A stretch of 64,000 bases of DNA from Streptomyces sp. NBC_01591 (GCF_035918155.1 NZ_CP109327.1:682001-746000); one strand, 5' to 3'. Shown: positions 8,750-17,996, counted from the stretch's first letter. Program-made: numbers and translations. Notes: generated from the letters alone by a model not told the origin.

Positions 8750-9727
8750 TTACCCGGGTGCCACCGCCGGCCAGGCACGTGGGTACGGCACGCGCAGGGC
8801 GGTCCCGTCGACCGTGGCGTGCTCGGCGGCAGCATGCAGGAGCCCGTCGCGCAGGACGAGCGCGCCGCTGCGGAGCATGGTCGTGACCAACTCGGCGGCG
8901 AGTACCTCAGGGGTCACGTCCAGGAGCCGTGCGGCGTCGGTCAGCCAGGCCCGGGCGTGCAAGTAGGGCTCGACCCCGGCAGCTGGGATGCCGTCGCGGA
9001 TCATCAGGGCGAAGGCGAAAATCCGGCGGGCGCCGTACCAGACCGCTCCGTCCGGGTCGTCGACGAGGCGCTGGGCCCGGCGCAGGGCCGCGGCGAGGGC
9101 GGCGTCGGGGTCGGTGGGGATCGGGCCGTGAGAGGGGAGGATCACTCGCGGGGCGAGGTCGGCCAGCCGCTTGAGGGAGGCGAGCGCGGTGGCGGCCGCG
9201 TCGAGCCCGTCGAGTGCGAGGTTGACCCAGCCGACGTCATAGTCCGACAGCGCGTCCCCGACCACGAGGAGCCGCTCCTCCGGCTGCCACAGGGCCAGAT
9301 GGCCCGGGGTGTGGCCGGGTGTTCGTATGACCTCCCAGTCCGTCTCCCCGAGGCGGAGGGCCTGCCCGTCTTCGAGGGGGACGTCGACCGTGTACGGAGC
9401 CACGGGCTGGTCGAGGTACTCGGCCGCACAGCAGCCCGGGTCCCTGCGAGAGATCGCCTCCGCCTCGGGTGCCCCGGCGGCGATGCCGACGCCGCCCGCC
9501 TGGAGGAGAGCGTTGCCGCCGACGTGGTCGGAGTGCCAGTGGGTGTTCACGACCAGGTCGACGGTCCCGGCGTGGGCGCGGGCCCAGGCGGCGGTCTCCT
9601 CGGCATGGGCCACGAAGCCGGTGTCGACCAGGGCCGGCTGCCGTCCGTGGAGCAGCAGGGTGTTGGAGTCGGGAAAGGGACGCTGCCACCACGTCAGCCA
9701 GGACGGCAGAGACGGCTGCGGGCTCAC
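8750..9727 (-). CDS. MBL-fold metallo-hydrolase
   Basis: A 325-residue metallo-beta-lactamase-fold protein. The zinc motif HWHSDH lies at residues 63-68 (His63, His65, Asp67, His68), followed by TPGHTPGHLALW, VVGDALSDYD and LPSHGP, which supply the remaining ligands. It has no signal peptide, so it is probably a cytoplasmic hydrolase of the glyoxalase II/lactonase type. The C-terminal helical region (about 230-325) is typical of such hydrolases. Its start codon overlaps the stop of the thioesterase gene by 4 bp, so the two form an operon. Confidence 0.9.
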   Translation of the reverse strand: MSPQPSLPSWLTWWQRPFPDSNTLLLHGRQPALVDTGFVAHAEETAAWARAHAGTVDLVVNTHWHSDHVGGNALLQAGGVGIAAGAPEAEAISRRDPGCCAAEYLDQPVAPYTVDVPLEDGQALRLGETDWEVIRTPGHTPGHLALWQPEERLLVVGDALSDYDVGWVNLALDGLDAAATALASLKRLADLAPRVILPSHGPIPTDPDAALAAALRRAQRLVDDPDGAVWYGARRIFAFALMIRDGIPAAGVEPYLHARAWLTDAARLLDVTPEVLAAELVTTMLRSGALVLRDGLLHAAAEHATVDGTALRVPYPRAWPAVAPG

Positions 9728-10182
9728 TCGGCGGGCCTGTTCACGCGGATCAGCGTCTGCTGTCCGTTGGCGACGAGCTTCCGCTCGCCGCCGTCCTGGA
9801 CGCCGTACACCTCCAACTGGCGCACGGTCAGGGTGCGTCCGGACTTCAGAACGGTGCCGATCGCCTCAAGACGGTCCCCGGCGGCGGGCGCCAGGAGGTT
9901 GATCTTGTACTCGACGGTGAGGACCTCGGCGTCCTCGGAGAGCAGTGTGAGCGCCGCGTAGCCACCGGCGCTGTCCGCGATGGCGCTGGTGGCCCCGGCG
10001 TGGACGTAGCCGTGCTGTTGGGTCACCTCGGGACGGGCCGGGAGTTCGATGTGTACGCGGCCGGGGCCGATGTGGGCGAGGCGCGCGCCGAGGTGGGTCA
10101 TGAGGCCCTGCTGGTCGAAGCTGTCCTGGACGCGCTTCTGGACCGCGGGGCTCGCCTGTTCCTGCTGCGTCTGGTCTTCCAC
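9724..10182 (-). CDS. PaaI-family hotdog-fold thioesterase
   Basis: A 152-residue single hotdog domain. GYVHAGATSAIADSAGGYAA contains the family's core helix, and the N-terminal part has FDQQGLMTHLGARLAHIGPG. The GTG at 10180-10182 is chosen because AAGGAG is nine bases upstream. An ATG 51 bases further upstream exists only because a 25-bp sequence is duplicated there. It probably hydrolyses acyl-CoA thioesters. It is translationally coupled to the metallo-hydrolase and lies downstream of the LysE gene on the same strand. Confidence 0.87.
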   Translation of the reverse strand: MEDQTQQEQASPAVQKRVQDSFDQQGLMTHLGARLAHIGPGRVHIELPARPEVTQQHGYVHAGATSAIADSAGGYAALTLLSEDAEVLTVEYKINLLAPAAGDRLEAIGTVLKSGRTLTVRQLEVYGVQDGGERKLVANGQQTLIRVNRPAE

Positions 10183-10206
10183 GTACGTGCTCTCCTTCGT
10201 GTCCGT

Positions 10207-10256
10207 ATCGAGTGGAGCGGGGTGGTTCGTCATCGAGTGGAGCGGGGTGGTTCGTC
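10207..10256. repeat. 25-bp perfect tandem duplication
   Basis: The sequence at 10207-10231 is repeated exactly at 10232-10256. It lies between the LysE stop codon (10255-10257, inside the second copy) and the thioesterase start. The copy junction creates an in-frame ATG (10231-10233) for the thioesterase that a single copy would not provide. Confidence 0.9.
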
Positions 10257-10872
10257 AGCCGGCCAGGCGCTCCACCAGCAGGAACCCGCCGATGACGATC
10301 ATCATGGCACCGGATGCCCGCGTGACCGCCCGGGCAGCCGAGGGCCGGGTCTTCAGGAGGGTACGGGCAAGGACGCCGACGGCGAGGTAGACCAGCGCGC
10401 AGGCCGTCATGTGGAGCGCGCCGAGCAAGCCGGTCTGTGCGGCGACCGGCCAGCCGGCCGCGGTGTCGATGAACTGCGGGAACAGCGAGAAGTACAGCAG
10501 CAGCGCCTTCGGGTTCAGACCGCTTATCCCGGCCCCTTTGAGCATGATCTGCGCGCGGGAGGAATCCATCGCCTCCCCGGGGGCAGCCAGCGCGGCCGGC
10601 CGCCGGAGCACACTCCAGCCCAGCCACACCAGATATCCGGCCCCGGCCACGGTCAGCGCGGTGAGTACGACCGGGGAGCTCGCCACGATCACCACCAGGC
10701 CCGCGACCGCGAGGAGTGTGTACCCGGCGTACCCGGCGATCAGCCCGGCGACCGCCGGGACGACCGAGCGGTCGCGCAGGCCGGCGGAGATGGCGTAGGC
10801 CCAGTCGGCGCCCGGGGTGAACACCAGCAGCAGATCCACTGCCAGGAAGGCCGCCAGCGTCGTCGTGTCCAT
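10255..10872 (-). CDS. LysE/RhtB-family amino-acid exporter
   Basis: A 205-residue polytopic membrane protein with about six hydrophobic helices. It has the family N-terminal motif FTPGADWAYAISAGLRDRS and conserved GAGYLVWLGWSVLR, and GLNPKALLLYFSLFPQF in the middle. It exports amino acids or related metabolites from the cytoplasm. It is transcribed divergently from an Lrp/AsnC regulator, the classic arrangement in which the regulator senses the amino acid and controls the exporter. Confidence 0.92.
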   Translation of the reverse strand: MDTTTLAAFLAVDLLLVFTPGADWAYAISAGLRDRSVVPAVAGLIAGYAGYTLLAVAGLVVIVASSPVVLTALTVAGAGYLVWLGWSVLRRPAALAAPGEAMDSSRAQIMLKGAGISGLNPKALLLYFSLFPQFIDTAAGWPVAAQTGLLGALHMTACALVYLAVGVLARTLLKTRPSAARAVTRASGAMMIVIGGFLLVERLAG

Positions 10873-10982
10873 CTGTCGTTCCCTCTCATTTCTTGCTTTG
10901 AGAGGGAAGGCTAGGTCGGATATGCCCGAAAGTGTTTGCGCATTTACCCCATGATCGCGTTATGTGAGGGAGAATCTTCTCC

Positions 10983-11456
10983 ATGGATGCCCTGGATCGG
11001 AAGATTCTTACCGAGCTACAGCTCGACGGCCGTCTCACGGTCACCGAGCTGGCCGCCCGCGTGCAGCTCAGCGTCTCGCCCTGCCACCGCCGCGTACGGG
11101 ACCTCGAACGCGAGGGGGCGATCCGCGGTTACCGCGCCGTGGTCGACCCGGCCGCCGTCGGCCTGAACTTCGAAGCCCTCGTCTTCGCCACTCTGCGCTG
11201 GGAGGACGCTGACACCGTCACGTCCTTCGAAGAGGCCGTGACCGCCGTCCCGCACGTACTCCAGGCCCAACGGTTGTTCGGCGAACCCGACTACCTCCTG
11301 CGCGTGGCCACCGCCGACCTGGCCGCCTTCCAGCAGCTCTACGACCAGCAGCTCGCCCGGCTGCCCGGGGTCCAGCGCCTGACCTCCACCCTCGTCATGA
11401 AGAACGTCATCGACGACCGCCCCCTGCCCGAGCAGTCGCCTGCACCGCACGGCTGA
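10983..11456 (+). CDS. Lrp/AsnC-family transcriptional regulator
   Basis: A 157-residue protein. The N-terminal helix-turn-helix reads [20 protein letters not shown], then [22 protein letters not shown]-terminal RAM ligand-binding domain follows ([20 protein letters not shown]). It is divergent from the LysE exporter with about 110 bp between them, so it very likely controls that gene and itself. Length is normal for the family. Confidence 0.93.
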   Translation: MDALDRKILTELQLDGRLTVTELAARVQLSVSPCHRRVRDLEREGAIRGYRAVVDPAAVGLNFEALVFATLRWEDADTVTSFEEAVTAVPHVLQAQRLFGEPDYLLRVATADLAAFQQLYDQQLARLPGVQRLTSTLVMKNVIDDRPLPEQSPAPHG

Positions 11457-11595
11457 CTCCTTGCCGGTCCGCGACGCCCTGGAAGGACGGCTGCTACGCC
11501 AACCAGCCGCAGAGCCATTCGCCGCACACTGTGCTCGAACGTCGCGGCCGGCGAAGACGGTGGTACGTCATAGCCGTTTCTGCCAAGGTGCAGTC

Positions 11596-12123
11596 ATGGA
11601 AACGACACCGGATGGACGGCCCATCCCGCCCCCGCATGCTGATGAGCGCGCCATGCTGGAAGCATGGCTCGACTTTCACCGTGCGACACTCGCCCTCAAG
11701 TGCTCGGGCCTCGAAGACGCTCAGCTACGACTGGCCTCGGCGGCACCGTCGTCGATGACGCTGCTGGGCCTCGTCCAGCACATGGCCGAGGTGGAACGCA
11801 ACTGGTTCCAGCGCGTGTTCACGGGCCGGGACGTGCCTCCGGTCTTCGGGGAGAGCAATGCCGATGGCTTTGCCCTTCATCCGGACCGTGGACTCGACGA
11901 GGCGACGGCTGTCTGGCAGGAGGAAGTCGCACGAGGCCGTGAGTTCATTGCCGCCGCGTCACTGGACGACTCCGGTCGCCTGCCTGAACAGGAAGCCGCC
12001 CATGTAGGCGACCATGGAGTGTCACTGCGCTGGATCCTGGTCCACATGATCGAGGAGTACGCAAGGCACAACGGCCATGCCGATCTGATCCGAGAGCGAA
12101 TCGACGGAGTCGCCGGGGCATGA
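11596..12123 (+). CDS. DinB-family (DUF664) protein
   Basis: A 175-residue four-helix protein of the DinB/mycothiol transferase superfamily. The metal-binding histidine pattern is visible in [15 protein letters not shown] and in [20 protein letters not shown]. The ATG at 11596 is preferred over earlier in-frame starts because family similarity begins there and AAGGTG lies seven bases upstream. Members are metal-dependent thiol (mycothiol, bacillithiol) S-transferases or of unknown function; the substrate is not predictable here. It stands alone. Confidence 0.88.
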   Translation: METTPDGRPIPPPHADERAMLEAWLDFHRATLALKCSGLEDAQLRLASAAPSSMTLLGLVQHMAEVERNWFQRVFTGRDVPPVFGESNADGFALHPDRGLDEATAVWQEEVARGREFIAAASLDDSGRLPEQEAAHVGDHGVSLRWILVHMIEEYARHNGHADLIRERIDGVAGA

Positions 12124-12370
12124 GGCGTGCCGCCCATGGTTGGCATGACCGCACGAGCGGCCGCCCCGGCCCGGCCTGCGCCACCCGCGCGCAACCGGCC
12201 GAATGCACGGCTTCGAGAGCCTCGCCGAGCACCGGCCATTGCTCGCACCGGACTTCTCGGCGAGGCACAGGAGGTGCTCTCACTGCCCTTCACCTTGCAG
12301 TTCGACTTGGCCATCGGCCGGCAGCACCACACATCCGAGCCCCGATCAGCCGCGTCAACAACCCTGCGGG

Positions 12371-12904
12371 TCAACACACCTGGGCCGTGTCCGGGCCATC
12401 TTCTACAACCTTCGCGATCATGTCGTGGATGAGGTACTCGCCGGGGGCTCGGTTCTCCTTGAGGCGGGGGAGGTCGTCGATGCCGAACCAGTCGTAGGCG
12501 GTGTGCTTGGACCATTCCAGGGCGGGGTGGTCCAGATCGCCCTGGACCTCGACGAGATAGTCGGCCTCGTGTCGCGTTCCACCCCCGTCATCACCCGTCC
12601 AGGTAGTGATCCCGAGGAGGTGTCGGACGCGGCGCAGGCGCCAGCCCGTCTCCTCTTCTATCTCGCGGGCGAGGGTGTCCAGCAGGGATTCACCGGGCTC
12701 GACGTGGCCTCCGACGATGTCCCAGCAGTCGGGGAAGAGCCGCCTGTCAGGGCCGCGCTTCTGAGCGAAAGCTCTGCCGTCCTGGTTGAGGATGACTGCC
12801 CCGACTGTCCATACCTCGCCGTCGCCGGGCGCGGGGATCTCGACGCCGTCGTCCACGGTCACGCGGAGCTGAAAGCGCGCCCTCGTCTCCCTCGGCACCG
12901 TCAC
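12371..12904 (-). CDS. Nudix hydrolase
   Basis: A 177-residue protein with a complete Nudix box at residues 66-88 (Gly66, Glu72, Arg80, Glu81, Glu83, Glu84, Gly87 visible). The GTG start has GAGAGGGG shortly upstream. It hydrolyses nucleoside diphosphates linked to another moiety; the aromatic and acidic C-terminus (HTAYDWFGIDDLPRLKENRA) suggests a MutT/ADP-ribose-type substrate but does not settle it. It is convergent with the DinB gene. Confidence 0.92.
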   Translation of the reverse strand: MTVPRETRARFQLRVTVDDGVEIPAPGDGEVWTVGAVILNQDGRAFAQKRGPDRRLFPDCWDIVGGHVEPGESLLDTLAREIEEETGWRLRRVRHLLGITTWTGDDGGGTRHEADYLVEVQGDLDHPALEWSKHTAYDWFGIDDLPRLKENRAPGEYLIHDMIAKVVEDGPDTAQVC

Positions 12905-12956
12905 AGCTGCCCCTCTCGTCGCCTGGCTCCGATCCTGACTGGCGCACCAGGAGTGA

Positions 12957-13322
12957 TCATTCGCCTTCCTGTCGGCTACTGGCCCTCTCGGCCTCGATAA
13001 AGGACCGGGCCCGCCTCAACACGGACTGCCGCCAGAGCTCAGGGTCGGAATCGTAGACGGCGCAGTTCGCCTGCCATCGGCTGAACTCGTCGCTGATTTC
13101 CTTGATCGATCGGCACCAGGCGATGCCCCGTCCATGTCTCACGAGCCCGGGGCGCCGCGGGTCGCAACTCAGGTCGAAACCGTGCAGGTACTGCAGGGCT
13201 GTCACACCGAGGCCACTGGCTTTTCTGCATTCTGCGCGAGCAGTGCCCGCGTGGGAGATTGACGCCCTGTGGCAGGTCCTCGTCGTCCTGAAGCAGGCGA
13301 AGGACGGGAAACCGGACGCCAC
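12957..13322 (-). CDS. Hypothetical protein
   Basis: A 121-codon open frame whose C-terminal two-thirds looks like a real protein (FDLSCDPRRPGLVRHGRGIA, then SIKEISDEFSRWQANCAVYD, and an Arg/Glu-rich helix at the end). I do not recognise a family. The first 35-40 residues are less convincing, so the true start may be internal or lost. It lies just upstream of the Nudix gene on the same strand. Confidence 0.38.
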   Translation of the reverse strand: MASGFPSFACFRTTRTCHRASISHAGTARAECRKASGLGVTALQYLHGFDLSCDPRRPGLVRHGRGIAWCRSIKEISDEFSRWQANCAVYDSDPELWRQSVLRRARSFIEAERASSRQEGE

Positions 13323-13454
13323 TTCCTCCTCCGGATCACTCTTCCCGGCTCAGCCCTTGAACCTCTGGCGTTCCGGCGGCACCTGTTGAAGCGACTGAAC
13401 GAGCAGTTGACGTCCTGAGCGCCGCGAGCCAGAACCGTGGTTGCTCGGGCGGGA

Positions 13455-13528
<74 letters not shown>

Positions 13529-13767
13529 ATCCCGTTCGCGATCATACGGGCGCCTGCACTCCACCCCTCTTGAATTATCGAAAGCGACGAGAATCACTCA
13601 ACGTGACAGCGCTACAAGAGTTGAGCAAGAACCCAGCCCCTCGAACAAACAAATGCCGCTGCTGGAAGTGAACGAGGTGGCAGACAGTGAGTACGACGCG
13701 GGCAAGGGCAAGAAGTTGGATGCCATCACGGCTTACTGCGAGGGCGTCAACAGACACCCGATCTGGA

Positions 13768-14559
13768 TCAACCAGGGTTTGTCCGACCGATCACATGACC
13801 CTGGTCCGGGTGGACACCTCCGTCGTCGAGCCCGCCCACCGGCACGCATGGCCCAAGTACTGTGCGTCCTGGGGACATTGGGCTGGAATCGGCGAGCCGC
13901 CACCGTCCACGAGATGACACCTCGCAAGTGCTGCGGACGCGGCCCGCGCGCAGGTCTATGGTCCAGCGGTCGAGCGCGGGTGTGCCGGTCGCAGAGGGCC
14001 CGCCGTTGCCCCGACCCGCGGCGTAGAACGGCGCGGGCATGGTGGTGAGTTCCATGACGACGGTGTCGCCGTGGTCGTAGGCGTTGAGCCTGTTCGAGTA
14101 GAGCACCGGATCGATATCGAACCAGCGGGTGGCGCCGCCGGTCCGCGGCATCACCCCCACTCGCATCGGGTGCTTCGGGTTCCAGATGTACGGCACGGGT
14201 GTGCCCGCCTCGGCGGCCGCCAGGTCGAAGGTGATCGGCACGTCGACAATCACCACGTACTTCCTGGTGAGAGCGAAGTCGTGCATCATCGGCGCGTCCG
14301 ACACCGGGATCCTGGTGGTCCGTGCCACCCGGCCGGTCCGGTCGATCATGACCAGTCCGGCTGCGCTGACGTGCCGCTCTCCCCTGCACACGAACGACTG
14401 GGCGCCGTCGTCGGTGACTCCGAAGGAGCACGCGCCACGGGCGTGCATCGGATACGCGTAGTGCTCGAAGCGGGCGTCCATGGCCTCCAGCCCGAGCCCG
14501 GGAACCCGCCGGTAGGCAGCTCGTTCCCTGGAAGACGTCATGTCCCAGTTGTGCCGCAC
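13768..14559 (-). pseudogene. Carotenoid oxygenase (RPE65-like) remnant
   Basis: The central part matches carotenoid cleavage dioxygenases: MMHDFALTRKYVVIVDVPI (with an iron-ligand-type His), then PKHPMRVGVMPRTGG, RWFDIDP, and LNAYDHGDTVVMELT. The family is about 450-500 residues. Here the N-terminal blades are missing, and downstream of RWTIDLRAGRV the sequence decays with pieces of the C-terminus scattered over three frames (for example RTHSTWAM in one, LDDGGVHPDQ in another). I consider it non-functional. Confidence 0.7.
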
Positions 14560-14599
14560 GAGCGTTCAAGCCCCCGGACCTGGTACAGGTGCACCCTGG

Positions 14600-14749
14600 A
14601 CACCGTTGCTTGGCACCCTGTGGCGCCTCGCCCGCGACTGGTACACCGGACGCCTCGAACCGGGCTACACCCGCCGCGACCTCGCCTCCGCCACCGCCTA
14701 CTTCGCCGAGGTCGGCCTGAATGGATCTTTCTGGGGGCTGCCTGACTGA
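14600..14749 (+). pseudogene. C-terminal scrap, possibly alkylmercury-lyase-like
   Basis: About 50 codons read LLGTLWRLARDWYTGRLEPG then ASATAYFAEVGLNGSFWGL, similar to my memory of the C-terminal end of actinobacterial MerB/alkylmercury-lyase-like proteins (RLWYADRLDP, GLTGPFWRL pattern). There is no upstream portion. It is wedged between the oxygenase remnant and an IS5 remnant. Confidence 0.35.
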
Positions 14750-14794
14750 GGCCTGGTCTCCGCCTGCCGCCCCGGCAGCATGCTCGGCGTGCTG

Positions 14795-15045
14795 GTTGGG
14801 GCCCGTCCAGCCGGCACAGGCTCTCCCCCCGCGCCGCAGGCGTCCGTTGATCTGGTCGATCCGTTCCGGGACCGTCGCCGCGATACCGCGTCTGCGGATG
14901 CAGGCGCGGATCTTCCGGGCCGAGCAGCCCTTGTCCGCGGCGACGCGGTCGGGCCGGGTACGGGGGCGTCGTCCCTTGCATGACGGGTTCGAACTGGGTG
15001 CAGTCGTTGACGCGAGCAGACAGTCCCAGGTGCCGTCGGCGGACA
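14795..15045 (-). mobile_element. IS5-family transposase remnant
   Basis: The minus strand contains, in more than one frame, NDCTQFEPVM, GRRPRTRPDRVAADKGCSAR and IRRRGIAATVPERIDQINGR, the middle and C-terminal signature of IS5-family DDE transposases of Streptomyces (consensus RPRTRPDRV-ADKGYSSR, IPER-DQ). The ends of the element and the N-terminal third are not recognisable. It is a decayed copy of a different subfamily member from the one at 24.9-27.1 kb. Confidence 0.62.
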
Positions 15046-15125
15046 GTGGGTGACGGACCTGGGCCCCGGTACGCGTACGGGTACGTCGGCATCGTGATGG
15101 ACGACTGGCTCAACTACCCGACCGC

Positions 15126-15155
15126 TGGCCCTTCTGGCTTGGGCCGGAAGGGCCA
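15126..15155 (-). terminator. Hairpin terminator after sigma/membrane operon
   Basis: Nine perfectly paired bases (15126-15134 with 15147-15155) with a 12-nt loop lie about 60 bp downstream of the small membrane protein stop on the minus strand. There is no T-run; the call rests on stem strength and position. Confidence 0.45.
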
Positions 15156-15217
15156 ACAGCTTCCGGCATGGCGCCGAGTAGGTGGCGTTGCGCCGTGGGC
15201 GGCGGCCGGTTTGTCGC

Positions 15218-15568
15218 TTACCGGCCCGGCGCGACGGGTTCGCGACGTGGGACGCTGTGCGGTTCTGATGCTCGGGGCTGCCTGATGTCGTCTCCGTGCG
15301 ACCGGATGTGCTGGGCGACGGACAGCTCGCAGCGGCCGTCCACGCACGAACGCCGTAGCCGGCCCTTCGAGATGGTCTGCAGCAGCCCGATCGTCCAGCA
15401 CATGGGACACCCGCGCAACGCGAGCAGACCCACTGGTGCGAGCAGCAGCCCGGCCGGCCCGACTGCCGGGATGAGCAGGACCGAACCGGTCAAGGCGCCG
15501 AAACCCAGCGCGCCGCGCACCAAGTGCCGGGGCAGCGACGTACTGGCGAAGCTCTGATGGTCAGTCAT
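15218..15568 (-). CDS. Small membrane protein with CPMCW motif
   Basis: A 116-residue protein. Residues about 15-55 form one or two hydrophobic segments (ALGFGALTGSVLLIPAVGPA), followed by LRGCPMCWTIGLL. The Cys-x-x-Cys and a third and fourth Cys (CVDGRC) could bind metal or form disulfides. The start overlaps the end of the upstream ECF sigma gene by 8 bp, so it may act as a membrane-bound modulator, although it lacks a zinc anti-sigma HxxxCxxC motif. The C-terminal 40 residues are low complexity. Confidence 0.65.
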   Translation of the reverse strand: MTDHQSFASTSLPRHLVRGALGFGALTGSVLLIPAVGPAGLLLAPVGLLALRGCPMCWTIGLLQTISKGRLRRSCVDGRCELSVAQHIRSHGDDIRQPRASEPHSVPRREPVAPGR

Positions 15569-16121
15569 GACTGGCTCCCGGGCGTGAATCAGGCGTTTCC
15601 TGCAATGTCTGACGAACCGTTGTGCGGGCGCGGTGCAGCCTCGACTTCATTGCGGCGGTGCTGAGGCCGAGCGCATCGGCGACCATCCGCCCGCTGTAGC
15701 CCTGGATGTCGCGCATGATCAGCACACGTCGTTGGTCGGCGGGCAGGCCGGCGATCGCCGTCGCCACCCGGCCTGCTTCCAGACGCTGCAACACCTCGTC
15801 CTCGAAGGACGGCATGACGGTGTCCGGGACCGGTCCGTGACTGTGCAGCATCAGCCGCGCCCGCCGCAGGCACTCGTTGCGCACAATGCGGAACATCCAC
15901 GACGCCAGCGCCCCGGAGGCCCGCAGCATTCCGATCTTTCGGTACAGGATGATCAGCGCTTCCTGTGCGGCGTCCTCGGCATCCTGGGGAGAGGCGCACA
16001 AGGAGTACGCGAACCGCTGCACATGCGGGTGCGAGCCCGACACCAGAGCGGCTGCGGCCTCGACGTCGCCCTTCTGCGCCGCGACGATCAACTGTTCGCC
16101 GGGCCATGTGAAGTCAGCCAT
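15561..16121 (-). CDS. ECF RNA polymerase sigma factor
   Basis: A 186-residue sigma-70 family protein. Region 2 reads AYSLCASPQDAEDAAQEALI and SWMFRIVRNECLRRAR. Region 4 reads LPADQRRVLIMRDIQGYSGR with HTH SGRMVADALGLSTAAMKSRL. The ATG at 16119-16121 is chosen since similarity starts there (MADFTWPGEQLI); a longer frame upstream is not family-like. It directs RNA polymerase to a small regulon, possibly including itself and the overlapping membrane protein gene. Confidence 0.9.
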   Translation of the reverse strand: MADFTWPGEQLIVAAQKGDVEAAAALVSGSHPHVQRFAYSLCASPQDAEDAAQEALIILYRKIGMLRASGALASWMFRIVRNECLRRARLMLHSHGPVPDTVMPSFEDEVLQRLEAGRVATAIAGLPADQRRVLIMRDIQGYSGRMVADALGLSTAAMKSRLHRARTTVRQTLQETPDSRPGASHD

Positions 16122-16544
16122 GCGATCGCCCCCGACGACGCCGCACGATGACAGCACACGCACAGATGAGCACAGCCGCGACGATGACGGCACCAATGAT
16201 CACGACAAACCTCCGGTTCCTGTGCCGACGCTGTTGTCCGCACATCCATGAGAGGCGCGACCACCGCCAAAGGATTCACCCCTGCAGGGTTGCGCAGTGT
16301 CGGCTCACGGCATGACCCGCCGCGACTCGGCCACCTCGAATGAGAACGAGTGAGCATCCGTCACCTGGAATGCCACGGGGCAGCTGCCACCTGCCCGATA
16401 CCAACTCCAACTCTGCCGACCGGTAACCGACTTCATTTATCCCATCCGCTCCAGAGCAACGGCAATCACCAGCTCAGGAACGAGACGCCACTGGAGTTCC
16501 AAGCGTGGTAGCGGCGGGCCGCCGCAAGCACCCCAACGCCTCAC

Positions 16545-16563
16545 TTAGGCTAGGCTAACCTGA
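16545..16563. promoter_or_regulatory. Iron box (DmdR/IdeR-type operator)
   Basis: TTAGGCTAGGCTAACCTGA matches the actinobacterial iron-box consensus TTAGGTTAGGCTAACCTAA at 17 of 19 positions. It lies 51-69 bp upstream of an ATG at 16614, where it would cover a promoter. DmdR/IdeR represses such promoters when iron is sufficient. The gene now behind it is broken. Confidence 0.8.
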
Positions 16564-16613
16564 TCACGATCACTGCATTAGGGGCTGCCGACGTGTGGAC
16601 GGATGGGAACGGA

Positions 16614-17177
16614 ATGAAACAGGTGCGGCTCGCCGGGATCGCGGGCGTTCTGGCATAAATTGCCTGGCTTGTCGGGGACATCCTGCTCCTGGGCAAGCCC
16701 ATGGCATCGCCCGATAATCATCCCCTTCTGAATGACTATGACGGAATGGCCGGTGTCTCACTGGCGGCGATGCTGCCGGCTTCCACGACGCGGCTGGCGT
16801 GGGGAGCGCTGCTCGGCGTGCTGACCGGTCCGGCCGCCCTCGCGCGAGGGCGGCGGCCTGCGGCATCCCAGCTCGCCGACCTCGTCGGCGAACTCACTCT
16901 GAAATCACCCGAGTTCCCCAGCTGGTGGACCGATCACCGCGTCCTGCGCCGCACCCATGGCGCAAAGTCCTACCACCATCCCCTCGTCGGAGACCTCCGC
17001 TTCTCCTACGAGTCCTTCCAAGCGCCCGGCGAAAGCGACCGGACCCTGTGCGTCTACAACGTCGAACCGGACTCCGAAACCGCCCGCTCCCTCCAACTCC
17101 TCACCAGCTGGACGGCACCACAGCCGGACACGCTCCCCCTGCCAGAGCCCACCATCCCGCCCGAAGCAGCCCCGTAA
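16614..17177 (+). pseudogene. Chimeric broken ORF: membrane-protein N-terminus joined to MmyB-like regulator C-terminus
   Basis: From ATG 16614 the frame reads MKQVRLAGIAGVLA, hits an in-frame TAA at 16656, then continues as coding-like IAWLVGDILLLGKP and MLPASTTRLAWGALLGVLTG (a membrane protein start). At about 16845 it switches to SQLADLVGELTLKSPEF and HHPLVGDLRFSYESFQAPGE, the ligand-binding C-terminus of MmyB-type XRE regulators. Two unrelated genes have been fused by deletion, and the first is nonsense-mutated. A related MmyB remnant is at 36155-37005. Confidence 0.7.
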
Positions 17178-17291
17178 CAATTCCGCCCGGCCGGCATCAG
17201 GAAGGAGCAACTCCAGGCCCTGCTTTGCGGCTGGCGTCCGAGCCCAGAATCCCTGGCCCGTACCGGCGCCCGCCCGCCCCCCTGTCGACGG

Positions 17292-17996
17292 CTAGAGATT
17301 TGGGGGCTGCGGTAGGCGGACAGCAGACACCAGCAGCGTTTCGGCCGTGCGCGGCCCTTGCCCGGCGGCGGCCAGCGCATCGACGGTGATCTCGGTGAAC
17401 CCGGCCTCTTCGAGGGCCTTCGTCCACACGTGTTCCTGGAGCACCCAGCGGCGCATCGTGGTCTCTTCTCCTTCCGGTGTCCTTGCCGGGATGTCGGCGG
17501 GCACGGCATCGGGCTGGGCGTGCTCGCCGCTCAGGTAGTGGGCGAGGGTGGAGAACACCAGCCGCCCGCCGGGCCGCAGCGCGGCGGCCGCGGTCGGCAG
17601 CAGCTCCCGCGGCTCGGTGAAGTCGACCGCGCCGAAGACGCTGTAGAGGACGTCGTACGTGTTGGTCATCGCCTGCAAGTAGGCCACGACGTCGGACAGC
17701 ACGATGCGCAGGCGCGGCGCGAGGTGGCCGTACAGGTCGGTGGCCATGGCGTACTGGGCCGGTGAGGCGTCGACCGCGGTGACCCAGGCGGGTTGGTGAT
17801 GGACTGCCAGGTGCGCGGCGTGCCGGGCCGTCCCGGCGCCGAGGTCACCGACGCACCGGCCGGTCAGGTCGCCGAGCACTTCCGGGCCGGGTCCACCGTC
17901 CTGGTTCCAGGTCCAGTGAAAGGCCTCGGGGACGGTCCGGTCGGCAGCGGCACGGCCCCGGCCGTAGTGATACCAAAGGTCTCCGGTGGTGGTCAC
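17292..17996 (-). CDS. Class I SAM-dependent methyltransferase
   Basis: A 234-residue Rossmann-fold methyltransferase. Motif I is CVGDLGAGTARHAAHL, motif II is VTAVDASPAQYAMAT, and post-I strands DVLYSVFGAVDFTEP and LRPGGRLVFSTL follow. The N-terminal WYHYGRGRAAADRTVPEAFH is typical of small-molecule methyltransferases of Streptomyces. The substrate is unknown. It is monocistronic, convergent with the chimeric remnant. Confidence 0.88.
   Translation of the reverse strand: MTTTGDLWYHYGRGRAAADRTVPEAFHWTWNQDGGPGPEVLGDLTGRCVGDLGAGTARHAAHLAVHHQPAWVTAVDASPAQYAMATDLYGHLAPRLRIVLSDVVAYLQAMTNTYDVLYSVFGAVDFTEPRELLPTAAAALRPGGRLVFSTLAHYLSGEHAQPDAVPADIPARTPEGEETTMRRWVLQEHVWTKALEEAGFTEITVDALAAAGQGPRTAETLLVSAVRLPQPPNL

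Noticed and set aside
8423..9961. Long open frame opposite the MBL hydrolase and thioesterase
   Set aside because: Complement of two well-supported genes; typical GC-frame shadow.
9469..10914. 481-codon frame over the thioesterase/LysE region
   Set aside because: Antisense of clear genes; low-complexity composition.
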